Of a DNA stretch of 64,000 bases, positions 43,387 through 52,680 are shown in pieces (within the stretch, counting starts at the first letter, position 1; every line of letters starts with the position of its first letter). The translations under genes and the position numbers were made by a program. The notes below the pieces were generated by a model. The model saw only the letters and a list, made by a program, of their open reading frames with translations. It made no database searches and was not told the origin of the DNA. Source of the stretch: Oscillospiraceae bacterium (GTDB taxonomy: Bacteria > Bacillota > Clostridia > UMGS1840 > HGM11507); contig SVKJ01000003.1 of assembly GCA_015068525.1 (NCBI GenBank), positions 62,001 to 126,000 on the forward strand, given 5' to 3'.

Positions 43387-44733
43387 TTAAAAAATGGCTC
43401 CAAATGCCTCAATGATATTTTTTACTTTTATTATTTCCAAACCTTCAATAAAAATGTTGTTTTGCGTATAAGGAATTACACATTTTTTAAAACCTAATTT
43501 ATGAGCCTCCGTAATTCTTTTTTCTAAAAATGATATATTTCTTACTTCGCCCGTAAGACCAAGTTCGCCAAAAACAACCAAATCATCATCAATTGGCTTG
43601 TTTTTAAAACTTGATGCAACGGAAACTGCAATCCCTAAATCACATGCAGGCTCATATATTTTAAGACCACCCGTAACATTTATATAAGTATCAAGACTTG
43701 CAAGATTCAGTCCGGTTTTCTTCTCTAAAACAGCAAGAACAAGATTGGAACGGTTAAAGTCAATCCCCGTTGCCATTCTTCTGGGATTACCAAATGCTGA
43801 ATTTGTAACCAGTGCCTGAATTTCAGCAAGTATTGGTCTTGTACCCTCCATAGAGCAGATAACAACAGTTCCCGAAGCGTTTTTCGGTCTTCCCTCCAAG
43901 AACATATTTGATGGATTTTCAACCTCTTTTAATCCTTGGTCGGTCATTTCGAATACGCCTATTTCATTTGTTGAACCAAACCTGTTTTTAACTGAGCGGA
44001 TTATCCTGAAATTAGAATATCTTTCTCCTTCAAATTGTAAAACGCAGTCAACCATATGCTCTAATACTTTAGGGCCAGCCAGAGCACCGTCTTTAGTAAC
44101 GTGTCCTACAATAAAAACAGTTATATTATTTTCTTTGGCAAATCTCGTTATTTTAAGAGTACATTCTCTTATCTGAGATACTGTGCCGGGTGCAGAATCA
44201 AGTTCATCGGAAAAAATTGTTTGTATAGAGTCGATAACTGCAATTTGAGGTTTTATTTCTTCTAAATCTTCAATTATTAAATCAATGCTTGTTTTTGAGG
44301 TAATAAAAATATTTTTATTACCGTCTGATAATCTGTTTGCTCTTAACTTAATTTGTTCAACTGATTCTTCGGAAGAACAGTACAAAACCGATACATCATC
44401 TTTTATTTTTCTGCACATTTGTAACAGTAGCGTGGATTTTCCAATACCTGGGTCGCCACCGACTAAATTAACCGAACCGATGACAACTCCGCCTCCTAAA
44501 ACCCTGTCAAGTTCTTTAATTCCTGTAGTAATTCTTAATTCCTTGTTTACAGGAACTTCATCAATTTTTAAAGGCTTGACATTGGATACAACGGTATATT
44601 TTTTAGTTTTTGAGTCTTTTATCAGTTTTTCTTCATTGAATGTATTCCACGAGTTGCAGTCAGGGCATTTTCCGAGCCACTTTGATGATTTATATCCACA
44701 TTCCGAGCAGAAAAAAACTGTATCTTTTGCCAT
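43387..44733 (-). CDS. radA: DNA repair protein RadA (Sms)
   Basis: 448 residues, full length. N-terminal zinc finger CSECGYKSSKWLGKCPDC, Walker A GGDPGIGKSTLLLQ at about residue 89, the RadA signature KNRFGSTNEIGVFEM, and a C-terminal Lon-protease-like domain (GLTGEVRNISFLEKRITEA). RecA-like helicase that processes recombination intermediates. First gene of a minus-strand operon with the sigma factor. Confidence 0.96.
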   Translation of the reverse strand: MAKDTVFFCSECGYKSSKWLGKCPDCNSWNTFNEEKLIKDSKTKKYTVVSNVKPLKIDEVPVNKELRITTGIKELDRVLGGGVVIGSVNLVGGDPGIGKSTLLLQMCRKIKDDVSVLYCSSEESVEQIKLRANRLSDGNKNIFITSKTSIDLIIEDLEEIKPQIAVIDSIQTIFSDELDSAPGTVSQIRECTLKITRFAKENNITVFIVGHVTKDGALAGPKVLEHMVDCVLQFEGERYSNFRIIRSVKNRFGSTNEIGVFEMTDQGLKEVENPSNMFLEGRPKNASGTVVICSMEGTRPILAEIQALVTNSAFGNPRRMATGIDFNRSNLVLAVLEKKTGLNLASLDTYINVTGGLKIYEPACDLGIAVSVASSFKNKPIDDDLVVFGELGLTGEVRNISFLEKRITEAHKLGFKKCVIPYTQNNIFIEGLEIIKVKNIIEAFGAIF

Positions 44734-44832
44734 AATTATTAATTCCTTTCAATTTTTCTTTTTACCATCAGATGTTCAAAAAAGTCAATTTTTAAACACC
44801 CTCTCTTTAGGGGATAGGGAAAAAAATTCAGA

Positions 44833-44912
44833 ATGGACGAATTTAGCCAAAATTCTTGATTTTGGGTCACCCGAAGGCGTACTAAGTACGTCGAGTGGCT
44901 AAATTCGTTCAT
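44833..44912. repeat. Inverted-repeat element in the radA-yesL gap
   Basis: 17-base arms (atggacgaatttagcca at 44833-44849 and tggctaaattcgttcat at 44896-44912) pair with one G-T. Between them lie smaller palindromes: ccaaaat-tcttg-attttgg, gggt-ca-ccc and cgtact-a-agtacg. On the minus strand the element is followed by GAATTTTTTT. It looks like a mobile or extragenic palindromic repeat rather than a gene. A 10-bp palindrome aaagattttt-tt-aaaaatcttt lies at 44934-44955. Nothing else is seen from 44734 to 45038. Confidence 0.6.
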
Positions 44913-45038
44913 AGCAAAAAGTATAAATTCCAAAGATTTTTTTAAAAATCTTTACCTTGTTATTACAACCTAAAAATTTGGGTACTAACATATTGATATA
45001 TCTCACTTTTTGCGGTCTGGAGTTTTTTAACATCCCCT

Positions 45039-45707
45039 TTATTCTTCCATATTTTTCTTAATCGCAGGCCATACTGAATAGGTAGTAAAATAATTTATAA
45101 ACGAAGTAAGAAAGAATGGAGCAAGCACCCAGCCAATCTGTGGTATAAAACCAAAAGACAGAGCCACTATTAAAATTACAACAAACGCAACAAAAAGGTT
45201 AAGCGGAAGTTTTATAAGCGCAAAAATAAACGAGTTTTTTAAAACAGCAAAAAAAGGAATATCATAAAAAACAAGTAAAGGATATATATAAAAACTCATC
45301 ATTAAAACAATCAGGTTTACAAGTAATAAAGGCATTGTAAAATATGAAAAATGAGGTACAGTTTTTAAGTTTATAAATACCAGAATGAATGAGAATACAG
45401 GTATCAAAGATAAGAAAAATGCAAATATACTCTTAAAAAAATTTTTCTTAAAGTGTTCAAAATAGTCTGATATAAGAAAAACGGGGTTGTTTTCCGTAAA
45501 ACACTGTGAAATATATGTAAGTCCGCATATAGAAGGACCTATTGTAACAACAGGGATACAAGTAACCAAAAACAGCATACTTAATTTTACAATTTTGAAA
45601 AAATTAAAAAATAAGTAGTAGAAAAATAAAAAAGGTCTTTTAAGTTTTCTTTCGTCTTTTCTGACACCTCTTCCGGGACCGTATGATGAAAATGAAAATA
45701 AACCCAT
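45039..45707 (-). CDS. YesL family membrane protein (DUF624)
   Basis: 222 residues. Family N-terminal part with LFYYLFFNFFKIVKLSMLFLVTCIPVVTIGPSICGLTYI-like segments (long hydrophobic first helix and the conserved P/G-rich turn), and about five membrane segments in all. YesL proteins often accompany carbohydrate uptake genes, but none is adjacent here, and their function is unknown. The short cytoplasmic head SSYGPGRGVRKDERK is typical. Divergent from rlmN. Confidence 0.85.
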   Translation of the reverse strand: MGLFSFSSYGPGRGVRKDERKLKRPFLFFYYLFFNFFKIVKLSMLFLVTCIPVVTIGPSICGLTYISQCFTENNPVFLISDYFEHFKKNFFKSIFAFFLSLIPVFSFILVFINLKTVPHFSYFTMPLLLVNLIVLMMSFYIYPLLVFYDIPFFAVLKNSFIFALIKLPLNLFVAFVVILIVALSFGFIPQIGWVLAPFFLTSFINYFTTYSVWPAIKKNMEE

Positions 45708-45842
45708 AAGTAAACATCCTCTCGTAAATTATTATTTTACATTATTATACTATATTATTATTTATATTTCTATATAATTTTAAAAAAACTTGCTTTTTTA
45801 CTTATAATAATTTATAATTAGACTTGGATTGGAGTTGGTATT

Positions 45843-46862
45843 TTGTTAAGAAATATAAAGGACTTAACTTTAGAAGAATTAACTGAATATTTTTTAAATA
45901 AAAATCAACCTGCATTTAAAGCAAAACAATGTTTTAAGTGGCTTTCTCTTGGTGTTTTTTCATTTTCAGAAATGACTGATTTAAGCAAAGTTTTAAGAGC
46001 AGAACTTGAAAAAGATTTTTTTATAAGTGTTCCTGAAATTATAAGAAAACAGGTTTCTAAAGATAAAACTGTAAAGTATCTTTTTAAAAACACTGACGGA
46101 ACTTATATTGAAACTGTAGTTATGACTTATAAACATGGTGTATCTGCTTGTGTTTCCACTCAGGTAGGGTGTAATATGGGATGTAAATTTTGTGCTTCTA
46201 CCATAGACGGAAAAGAAAGAGATTTAACCGGCGGAGAAATATTAGATCAGATTATTTTTGCATCGAAAGATATGGGAGTAAGGATTTCCCATGTTGTACT
46301 TATGGGAATGGGAGAGCCTCTTGATAATTATGATAATGTTATAAAATTTTTAAAGAATGTGACAAATCCTGTTGGTCTTAATTTGTCATACAGGCATATT
46401 TCCTTATCAACTTGCGGACTTGTTCCGAAAATTAATATGTTAAAGGAAGAAAAAATGCCTATTACATTATCTGTTTCTCTGCATGCTCCGACTGACGAAA
46501 AGAGAAGTAAAATTATGCCTGTAAATAAAAAATATAATATTAAGGAATTGATGTTATGTCTTAAGGAATATACTGAATATACAGGCAGAAGAATATCTTT
46601 TGAATATACTTTGATAAAAGATTTCAACGATACTTATGAAGACGCTAAAATTCTCGCAAGACTGCTTAAAGGAATGCTTGCACATGTTAATCTTATTCCT
46701 GTCAATGAAGTGCGGGAAACAGGATTTAAAAAACCTGAAAACGCAAACAGATTTAAAGAATGGCTTACGGGATTTAATATAAATGCGACAATAAGAAGAG
46801 AACTTGGCTCCGATATAGATGCTGCCTGCGGGCAATTAAGAAAGAAAGAAAAAAGGGGATGA
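45843..46862 (+). CDS. rlmN: 23S rRNA (adenine2503-C2)-methyltransferase RlmN
   Basis: 339 residues. Radical SAM methyltransferase. The cluster motif is CNMGCKFCAS near residue 110, followed by LTGGEILDQI, VLMGMGEPLDNYDNV, the conserved SVSLHAPTDEKR and C-terminal ELGSDIDAACGQLR with the second catalytic cysteine. Starts at TTG 45843 with a weak GGAG about 10 bases upstream. First gene of the conserved rlmN-prpC-prkC-rsgA-rpe-thiN run. Confidence 0.96.
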   Translation: MLRNIKDLTLEELTEYFLNKNQPAFKAKQCFKWLSLGVFSFSEMTDLSKVLRAELEKDFFISVPEIIRKQVSKDKTVKYLFKNTDGTYIETVVMTYKHGVSACVSTQVGCNMGCKFCASTIDGKERDLTGGEILDQIIFASKDMGVRISHVVLMGMGEPLDNYDNVIKFLKNVTNPVGLNLSYRHISLSTCGLVPKINMLKEEKMPITLSVSLHAPTDEKRSKIMPVNKKYNIKELMLCLKEYTEYTGRRISFEYTLIKDFNDTYEDAKILARLLKGMLAHVNLIPVNEVRETGFKKPENANRFKEWLTGFNINATIRRELGSDIDAACGQLRKKEKRG

Positions 46863-46867
46863 TATAG

Positions 46868-47587
46868 TTGGATTACGGATATAGGACTGATGTCGGCAAA
46901 GTCAGAAGTTTGAATGAAGACAGATATCTTTTTGTCAATGAAGAAGATTATGTACTTCTGGCAGTAGCCGATGGTATGGGAGGTCACAATGCCGGAGATA
47001 TTGCAAGTCAGATGGCAATAGATGAGATTTTAAAATATAACCTTAATCTCGGCTTTTATAATGATACAAAAGAAAATATTAAAAAGTGTATAGATAATGT
47101 AAACTTAAAAATATTTGAATATTCAGTAAAAAATCCTTCTTGTAACGGAATGGGAACAACACTTACCTTGGCTGTGATTATAGGAGATTTAGTATACTTT
47201 GCCAATGTAGGTGACAGCAGAGGTTATGTTGTAAATAATGATATCAAAAAAATTACTGTTGACCATTCATATGTTGAAGAACTTGTTAAAATAGGTAAAA
47301 TTACCGAAGAAGAAGCAAAAAATCATCCGAATAGGAATCAGATAACAAGAGCAATAGGTACTTCTTTTGATGTTGAAATTGATATATTTGAATTTAAAAA
47401 GAATAAAGAAGACATTATTTGTTTATGTACTGATGGATTTACCAATATGCTTTCTGATGATGTAATACTAAAAGAGTTTGAAAAGACAGACTCACTGCAA
47501 AAATCGATTGACAATCTTGTTAATCTTGCCAATGTTAATGGCGGATGTGACAATATTACAGTTGTGTGTTATACGGAAGGAGAATAG
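46868..47587 (+). CDS. prpC: PP2C-type Ser/Thr protein phosphatase
   Basis: 239 residues. Manganese-dependent phosphatase: VRSLNEDRYLF, VADGMGGHNAGDIAS (metal Asp), GMGTTLTLAVI, NVGDSRGYVV, and C-terminal CTDGFTNML with CDNITVVCY. It reverses phosphorylation by the PASTA kinase encoded next, with which it overlaps slightly in the spacing of an operon. TTG start at 46868, 5 bases after rlmN, with AGGGGATGA upstream. Confidence 0.94.
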   Translation: MDYGYRTDVGKVRSLNEDRYLFVNEEDYVLLAVADGMGGHNAGDIASQMAIDEILKYNLNLGFYNDTKENIKKCIDNVNLKIFEYSVKNPSCNGMGTTLTLAVIIGDLVYFANVGDSRGYVVNNDIKKITVDHSYVEELVKIGKITEEEAKNHPNRNQITRAIGTSFDVEIDIFEFKKNKEDIICLCTDGFTNMLSDDVILKEFEKTDSLQKSIDNLVNLANVNGGCDNITVVCYTEGE

Positions 47588-47589
47588 AA

Positions 47590-49650
47590 ATGGTTGGTAA
47601 AATACTTGGCGATAGATATGAGATAATAGAAGAAATCGGTAATGGTGGTATGGCAATTGTATATAAAGCCAAATGCCGAAAATTAAATAGAGTTGTAGCA
47701 ATAAAAGTTTTAAAAGACGAGTATAAAGTTGATGAAGAATTTGTAAAAAAATTCAACAGGGAATCTCAGGCGGCTGCAAGTCTTTCTCACCCTAACATTG
47801 TTTCCGTTTACGATGTGGGGCATGATGACGGTATTTATTATATCGTTATGGAACTTGTTGAAGGTGTTAATTTAAAGGATTACATATTAAAAAATCCAAA
47901 AATGGACTGGAGAGTTGCACTTAAATATTCAATGCAGATTTGTTCTGCACTTGCTCACGCACACCGTAACGGAATAATTCACAGGGATATTAAACCTCAT
48001 AATATAATCCTTTCTAAAGACGGAAACTGTAAGGTTACTGATTTTGGTATTGCGTTTGTAAATAATATGAACGAAACAAAGAAAATAGACGAGGGGATTT
48101 TAGGCTCCGTTCATTATATTTCTCCTGAACATGCAAAAGGTGTTATCACTGACGAAAGAAGTGATATATATTCTTTAGGTGTTACAATGTATGAAATGTT
48201 AACAGGCGTTTTACCTTTTGACTCAGATAATGCGGTTTCAGTTGCTGTTATGCATATAAATTCAGATCCTAAGCCAATAAAGGATATAAATATTGCAGTT
48301 CCTCTTACTTTAGTGCAGATAGTTAAAAAGGCAATGTCTAAGGATATTTTAGGAAGATATCAAAGCGCTAATGAAATGTATAAAGATTTATATGAACTTT
48401 CCAATGAACCTGATGTATTTGTTTTAGCCAAAGAAGAGCCTTCTGATCTTGGTGTAACTAAAGTTATATCTAAAGAAGAAACAGAGGAAATTAAAAATAA
48501 GATTCAAAACGGTGAAAAAGAAATTGTAATTTCGATAGATAATACTCCTCAGAAAAAAGAAGAGGAAAAAGAAACCGTTCAGGAAAACAAAAAAGCAAAA
48601 AAAGGTTTCTTTAAAGATTTATTTAAAGCAGAAAACAAAAAAGATAAAGTTGCGATAATATCAGCATTGGCAGTATCAGTGATTTTAATTGGCATGGTTC
48701 TTACATTTGCTGTTGGTATTCTTGCACCCGGAATTTTTAATTTCGGTTCAAATGATGAGTATAAAATTCCAAAATTTGTCGGAAGTAATATTGAAGATAT
48801 AAAAGAAGAATATAAAGATATTGATATTGAATTTATAATCACCGAAGAACAATTTAATGATGAGTACAACGAAGGCATAATTATAACACAAAATCCTGAC
48901 GAAGGAATGAATGTTAAACTTCCTGTTAAAGTCAGATTGACTGTTTCAAAAGGGTCAAGAGAGATTGTTTTATCAAATTATGTAAATAAAGAAGCGCGTC
49001 AGGCAGAACTGGAAATTACTGAACAGGGACTTAAATATGTTGAAAAAACTGAATATGACGAGGAAGTACCTGCCGGATATGTTATATCACAATATCCTCT
49101 TGCGAAAACTAAAGTTTTATCAGGAACTGATGTTACAATAACTGTAAGTAAAGGTGCTAATGAAGAATTTGCTGTTGTTCCTAATTTGATAGGTTTAACA
49201 GAAGCAGAAGCAAAAGCGAAACTTACCGACTATGAACTTGTTTTAGGAGGAATAATCCGTGAAGCAAGTGATAAAGAAGAGGGAAGAGTTATTGCACAGA
49301 GCGCACCTGCCAACAGTGAACTTGTTAAAAAATCAAAAGTTACACTTACTTTGAGTAACGGTAAAAAGCCATCTTCCAATCAGGGTGGAACAACCGAAAA
49401 TAATCCTTCAAAACCAGATGAGCCCGATGAACCTGAAGTTACATTAAAAAAATATACATTAACCTTAAATTTACCTTCTGATAAAGATTCTGTTACTGTT
49501 AAAGTTGATCAGGATGGAAAAACTGTTTATAATAAATCGGTCAAAACATCACAAAAAACTCTTAATATAACATTAGAAGGTAATGGTAATCATAATATTG
49601 TTGTATATTATGACGGATTACTTATAAAAACTCAGAAAATAAAAATCTAA
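47590..49650 (+). CDS. prkC: Ser/Thr protein kinase with PASTA domains (PrkC/Stk1 type)
   Basis: 686 residues. Kinase domain at about 8-270: GNGGMAIVYKAKC, VAIKVLK, HRDIKPHNIIL, TDFGIAFVNNM, SPEHAKG. A juxtamembrane lysine-rich stretch and one membrane segment (about 355-385) follow, then three PASTA repeats (about 390-590, for example IPKFVGSNIEDIKEEY and VVPNLIGLTEAEAKAKL), a Pro/Glu/Asp-rich linker and a small C-terminal beta domain. Such kinases sense muropeptides or lipid II and control division and germination. ATG 47590 follows GGAAGGAG; the frame open to 47566 lies in prpC. Confidence 0.95.
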   Translation: MVGKILGDRYEIIEEIGNGGMAIVYKAKCRKLNRVVAIKVLKDEYKVDEEFVKKFNRESQAAASLSHPNIVSVYDVGHDDGIYYIVMELVEGVNLKDYILKNPKMDWRVALKYSMQICSALAHAHRNGIIHRDIKPHNIILSKDGNCKVTDFGIAFVNNMNETKKIDEGILGSVHYISPEHAKGVITDERSDIYSLGVTMYEMLTGVLPFDSDNAVSVAVMHINSDPKPIKDINIAVPLTLVQIVKKAMSKDILGRYQSANEMYKDLYELSNEPDVFVLAKEEPSDLGVTKVISKEETEEIKNKIQNGEKEIVISIDNTPQKKEEEKETVQENKKAKKGFFKDLFKAENKKDKVAIISALAVSVILIGMVLTFAVGILAPGIFNFGSNDEYKIPKFVGSNIEDIKEEYKDIDIEFIITEEQFNDEYNEGIIITQNPDEGMNVKLPVKVRLTVSKGSREIVLSNYVNKEARQAELEITEQGLKYVEKTEYDEEVPAGYVISQYPLAKTKVLSGTDVTITVSKGANEEFAVVPNLIGLTEAEAKAKLTDYELVLGGIIREASDKEEGRVIAQSAPANSELVKKSKVTLTLSNGKKPSSNQGGTTENNPSKPDEPDEPEVTLKKYTLTLNLPSDKDSVTVKVDQDGKTVYNKSVKTSQKTLNITLEGNGNHNIVVYYDGLLIKTQKIKI

Positions 49651-49661
49651 GAGGTGAAATT

Positions 49662-50540
49662 TTGACGGAAGGGATAATCGTTAAAGGTATAGGCGGTTTT
49701 TACTATGTAAAAACTGATTTTGGTATCTTTACCTGTAAAGCAAAGGGGAGTTTCAGAAAAGAAAATAAAACTCCCTATGTAGGAGACAGGGTAAAAATGC
49801 GAATAGTAAGCGAAGAAGCAAAAGAAGGCTTTATTGAAGAAATAAGGGAAAGGACGAATTTTTTAATTCGTCCTCCTGTAGCAAATATTGACAGAATGAT
49901 TATTATATCTTCTGTTGCCGAACCTTCTCCTGATACTTGCTTTATTGATAAAATGATTGCAATATGCGAGCATAATAATATTGAGCCAGTCTTATGTTTT
50001 AATAAAATAGATTTAAAGGCAGATTTTAGCATAATATCTGATTATGAAAAAATTGGATATAAAGTTATGAAAACCAGCGTTAAAGACGGCGTTGGTCTTC
50101 TTGATTTAAAAAATATGCTGATAAAAGGGATTACATCAGTTGCAGGGTTTTCCGGTGTAGGTAAATCAAGTTTATTAAGTACAGCAATAGATAAAAAATT
50201 AGAAACAGGCAAAGTAAGTGATAAAATTTCAAGAGGCAGGCATACAACAAGGCATGTTGAACTTTTTGAAGTTGAAGAAGGAAAATTTTTTGCTGACACA
50301 CCTGGCTTTTCAGGTCTTGACATAGAAACACTAAGAAAAGAAGAACTTGCTTCTTTGTTTATTGATTTTAAAGATTATACTGACTTATGTAAATTCAAAG
50401 ACTGCAGTCATACAAAAGAACAAGGGTGTGCAGTTATAAATGCAGTTAATGAAGGTAAAATTGTTAAATCAAGGCATGAAAACTATTTGGAATTTTATAA
50501 TACACTTAAACTTATAAATGATTGGGAGAGAGCAAAATGA
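49662..50540 (+). CDS. rsgA: Ribosome small subunit-dependent GTPase RsgA
   Basis: 292 residues. Circularly permuted GTPase: OB fold at the N-terminus, then G4 FNKID, G1 GFSGVGKSSLLS, G3 DTPGF, in that order. The zinc motif CKFKDCSHTKEQGCAV near residue 245 is complete. Assists 30S maturation. TTG start at 49662 with GAGGTG upstream, 11 bases after prkC. Confidence 0.95.
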   Translation: MTEGIIVKGIGGFYYVKTDFGIFTCKAKGSFRKENKTPYVGDRVKMRIVSEEAKEGFIEEIRERTNFLIRPPVANIDRMIIISSVAEPSPDTCFIDKMIAICEHNNIEPVLCFNKIDLKADFSIISDYEKIGYKVMKTSVKDGVGLLDLKNMLIKGITSVAGFSGVGKSSLLSTAIDKKLETGKVSDKISRGRHTTRHVELFEVEEGKFFADTPGFSGLDIETLRKEELASLFIDFKDYTDLCKFKDCSHTKEQGCAVINAVNEGKIVKSRHENYLEFYNTLKLINDWERAK

Positions 50541-51169
50541 TAAAAATTGCACCGTCGCTTTTATCGGCAGACTTTGCTGATTTGAAAAATGAAATAAAGG
50601 CTATTGAAAATGCAGATTTTGTCCATCTTGATGTAATGGATGGTCAGTTTGTTCCAAATATTTCTTTTGGAGCACCCATAATAAAATCCTTAAGAAAACA
50701 TTCAAATCTTATTTTTGATGTTCATCTTATGATAAAAAATCCGTTGAAATATATTGAGGATTTTTGCAAAGCAGGAGCAGATATTATAACCTTTCATGTT
50801 GAAGCGGATGATGATATAGATGAAACTATTTTAAAAATTAAAGAGTATGGGAAAAAATGCGGAATAGTCTTATCCCCTGATACTGATGCAGAGGTTGTTA
50901 TCCCTTATCTTGATAAGGTTGATATGATTTTACTTATGTCTGTATACCCTGGATTCGGAGGTCAGAAATATATTCACAGAATTACCGAAAAAATAAAAAG
51001 AGTCAAAGAATATATTGGAAACAGGGATATAGATTTGCAAATTGATGGTGGAATTACTAAAGAAAATGTAAAAGAGACTATAGATGCAGGAGCGAATGTT
51101 ATTGTTGCCGGAACTTCAGTTTTCGGAATGAGTGACAGATATAAAGCGATTGAGGAATTAAGACAATGA
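50537..51169 (+). CDS. rpe: Ribulose-phosphate 3-epimerase
   Basis: 210 residues. Pentose phosphate pathway TIM barrel. Seen: APSLLSADFADLKNEI, DFVHLDVMDGQFVPNISFG, DVHLMI, MSVYPGFGGQKYI, LQIDGGITKENV and VAGTSVFG. ATG 50537 overlaps the rsgA stop (ATGA); the upstream TTG at 50522 is less likely. The neighbour order is typical for Firmicutes. Confidence 0.97.
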   Translation: MIKIAPSLLSADFADLKNEIKAIENADFVHLDVMDGQFVPNISFGAPIIKSLRKHSNLIFDVHLMIKNPLKYIEDFCKAGADIITFHVEADDDIDETILKIKEYGKKCGIVLSPDTDAEVVIPYLDKVDMILLMSVYPGFGGQKYIHRITEKIKRVKEYIGNRDIDLQIDGGITKENVKETIDAGANVIVAGTSVFGMSDRYKAIEELRQ

Positions 51170-51783
51170 TTACATATATTTTCGGGGCCTCAGATATAGA
51201 AGACTATTCTTATCTTAAAAGCATAAATTTTGAGGGAAGTTATATAATTTGTGCAGATGGAGGAACTAAACATTTAAAAGAATTAAATCTAATTGCTGAT
51301 GTCGTTATAGGTGATTTTGATTCTTCTTCTGATTATAAAAAATATGAAAATAAGATTACTTATCCAAAGGAAAAAGATGATACTGATTTGGGTCTTGCAA
51401 TAAACTATGCATCAGATAATGATTTTAATGAGTGTGTGGGTATTGGTTGTCTTGGTAATAGATTAGACCATACTTATGCTAATATTGCTTTGCTAAAGTA
51501 TGCTTTTAATAAAGGTGTAAACCTTGAACTTATTGATGATAACACGAAAGTATTTCTTGTAAATGAGAAAAAAGAAATATTAAAAGAAGATTTTAAATAT
51601 GTTTCAATTTTCCCCTTTGAAAATAATGTAAAGGGAATAAACTTAACAGGTTTTAAATATCCTCTTAATGAGGCAACGTTAACTTCAGATTATCCTTTGG
51701 GTATAAGTAATGAAATTTTGGATGAAAAAGGAATAATTGAAGTTAATGATGGCAATCTGATTGTTATGTTAATTAAGGAGTAG
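51166..51783 (+). CDS. thiN: Thiamine diphosphokinase
   Basis: 205 residues. Converts thiamine to TPP, the cofactor of the Dxs and 2-oxoacid oxidoreductase enzymes in this window. Seen: [50 protein letters not shown] and a C-terminal substrate-binding beta domain. Overlaps rpe by ATGA. Confidence 0.93.
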   Translation: MITYIFGASDIEDYSYLKSINFEGSYIICADGGTKHLKELNLIADVVIGDFDSSSDYKKYENKITYPKEKDDTDLGLAINYASDNDFNECVGIGCLGNRLDHTYANIALLKYAFNKGVNLELIDDNTKVFLVNEKKEILKEDFKYVSIFPFENNVKGINLTGFKYPLNEATLTSDYPLGISNEILDEKGIIEVNDGNLIVMLIKE

Positions 51784-51788
51784 AAATA

Positions 51789-52607
51789 ATGAATTTAATT
51801 GAACTTTTAAAAGTAATTTTTTTAGGTATTGTTGAAGGAATAACTGAATGGCTTCCTATAAGCAGTACAGGTCATATGATACTTTTAGACGAATTTATTA
51901 AACTTAATATTACTGAAGAATTTAAGGAAATGTTTTTTGTTGTTATTCAGCTTGGCGCAATACTTGCCGTTGTATTTTTATACTTTAAAAAACTAATCCC
52001 TTTTGATATTGTAAATAAAAGGATAACAGTAAAAAAAGAAGCATTTTCTCTATGGGGAAAAATAATTGTATCCTGTATTCCTGCAGCAGTTATCGGGTTA
52101 CTCTTTGACGATAAGATTGATGAAATATTTTATAATTCTTTTGTTGTATCACTTATGCTTATACTTTATGGTATTATATTTATTCTTATTGAAAGAAAAA
52201 AAAGAATTGTAAAAACAACTGATTTAGATAAATTAACATATAAAACAGCCCTGTATATTGGATTGTTCCAACTATTATCTTTAATTCCAGGTACTTCAAG
52301 GTCGGGAGCAACAATAATAGGTGCAATGCTTGTCGGCACCTCCAGAGAGGTTGCAGCGGAGTTTACTTTCTTTCTTGCAATTCCTGTAATGCTTGGTGCA
52401 AGTTTACTTAAACTTTTGAAATTTGGTTTTGTGTTTACCGGTTCTGAAATAATTATACTTGTAGCAGGGCTTATAACAGCATTTATCGTTTCGGTAATTG
52501 CAATTAAATTCCTTGTAGGTTATATTAAGAAAAACGATTTCAAAGTTTTCGGATGGTACAGAATTGTACTTGGTATAATTGTGCTTTTATATTTTGCGTT
52601 TATATAA
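51789..52607 (+). CDS. uppP: Undecaprenyl-diphosphate phosphatase (UppP/BacA)
   Basis: 272 residues with about 8 membrane segments. Motifs of the BacA family: [20 protein letters not shown] at the N-terminus and [38 protein letters not shown] in the second half. Recycles the lipid carrier for peptidoglycan synthesis. Starts 6 bases after thiN. Confidence 0.96.
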   Translation: MNLIELLKVIFLGIVEGITEWLPISSTGHMILLDEFIKLNITEEFKEMFFVVIQLGAILAVVFLYFKKLIPFDIVNKRITVKKEAFSLWGKIIVSCIPAAVIGLLFDDKIDEIFYNSFVVSLMLILYGIIFILIERKKRIVKTTDLDKLTYKTALYIGLFQLLSLIPGTSRSGATIIGAMLVGTSREVAAEFTFFLAIPVMLGASLLKLLKFGFVFTGSEIIILVAGLITAFIVSVIAIKFLVGYIKKNDFKVFGWYRIVLGIIVLLYFAFI

Positions 52608-52680
52608 AGGCATTTAAAATTTAGAATAAAGTTTGAGGATAGTTATATCTATATGAAATAACACGAAAGAAGGCAAATTT

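Noticed and set aside
44739..44933. 64-codon minus-strand ORF between yesL and radA
   Set aside because: It reads through the inverted-repeat element and has no ribosome-binding site.
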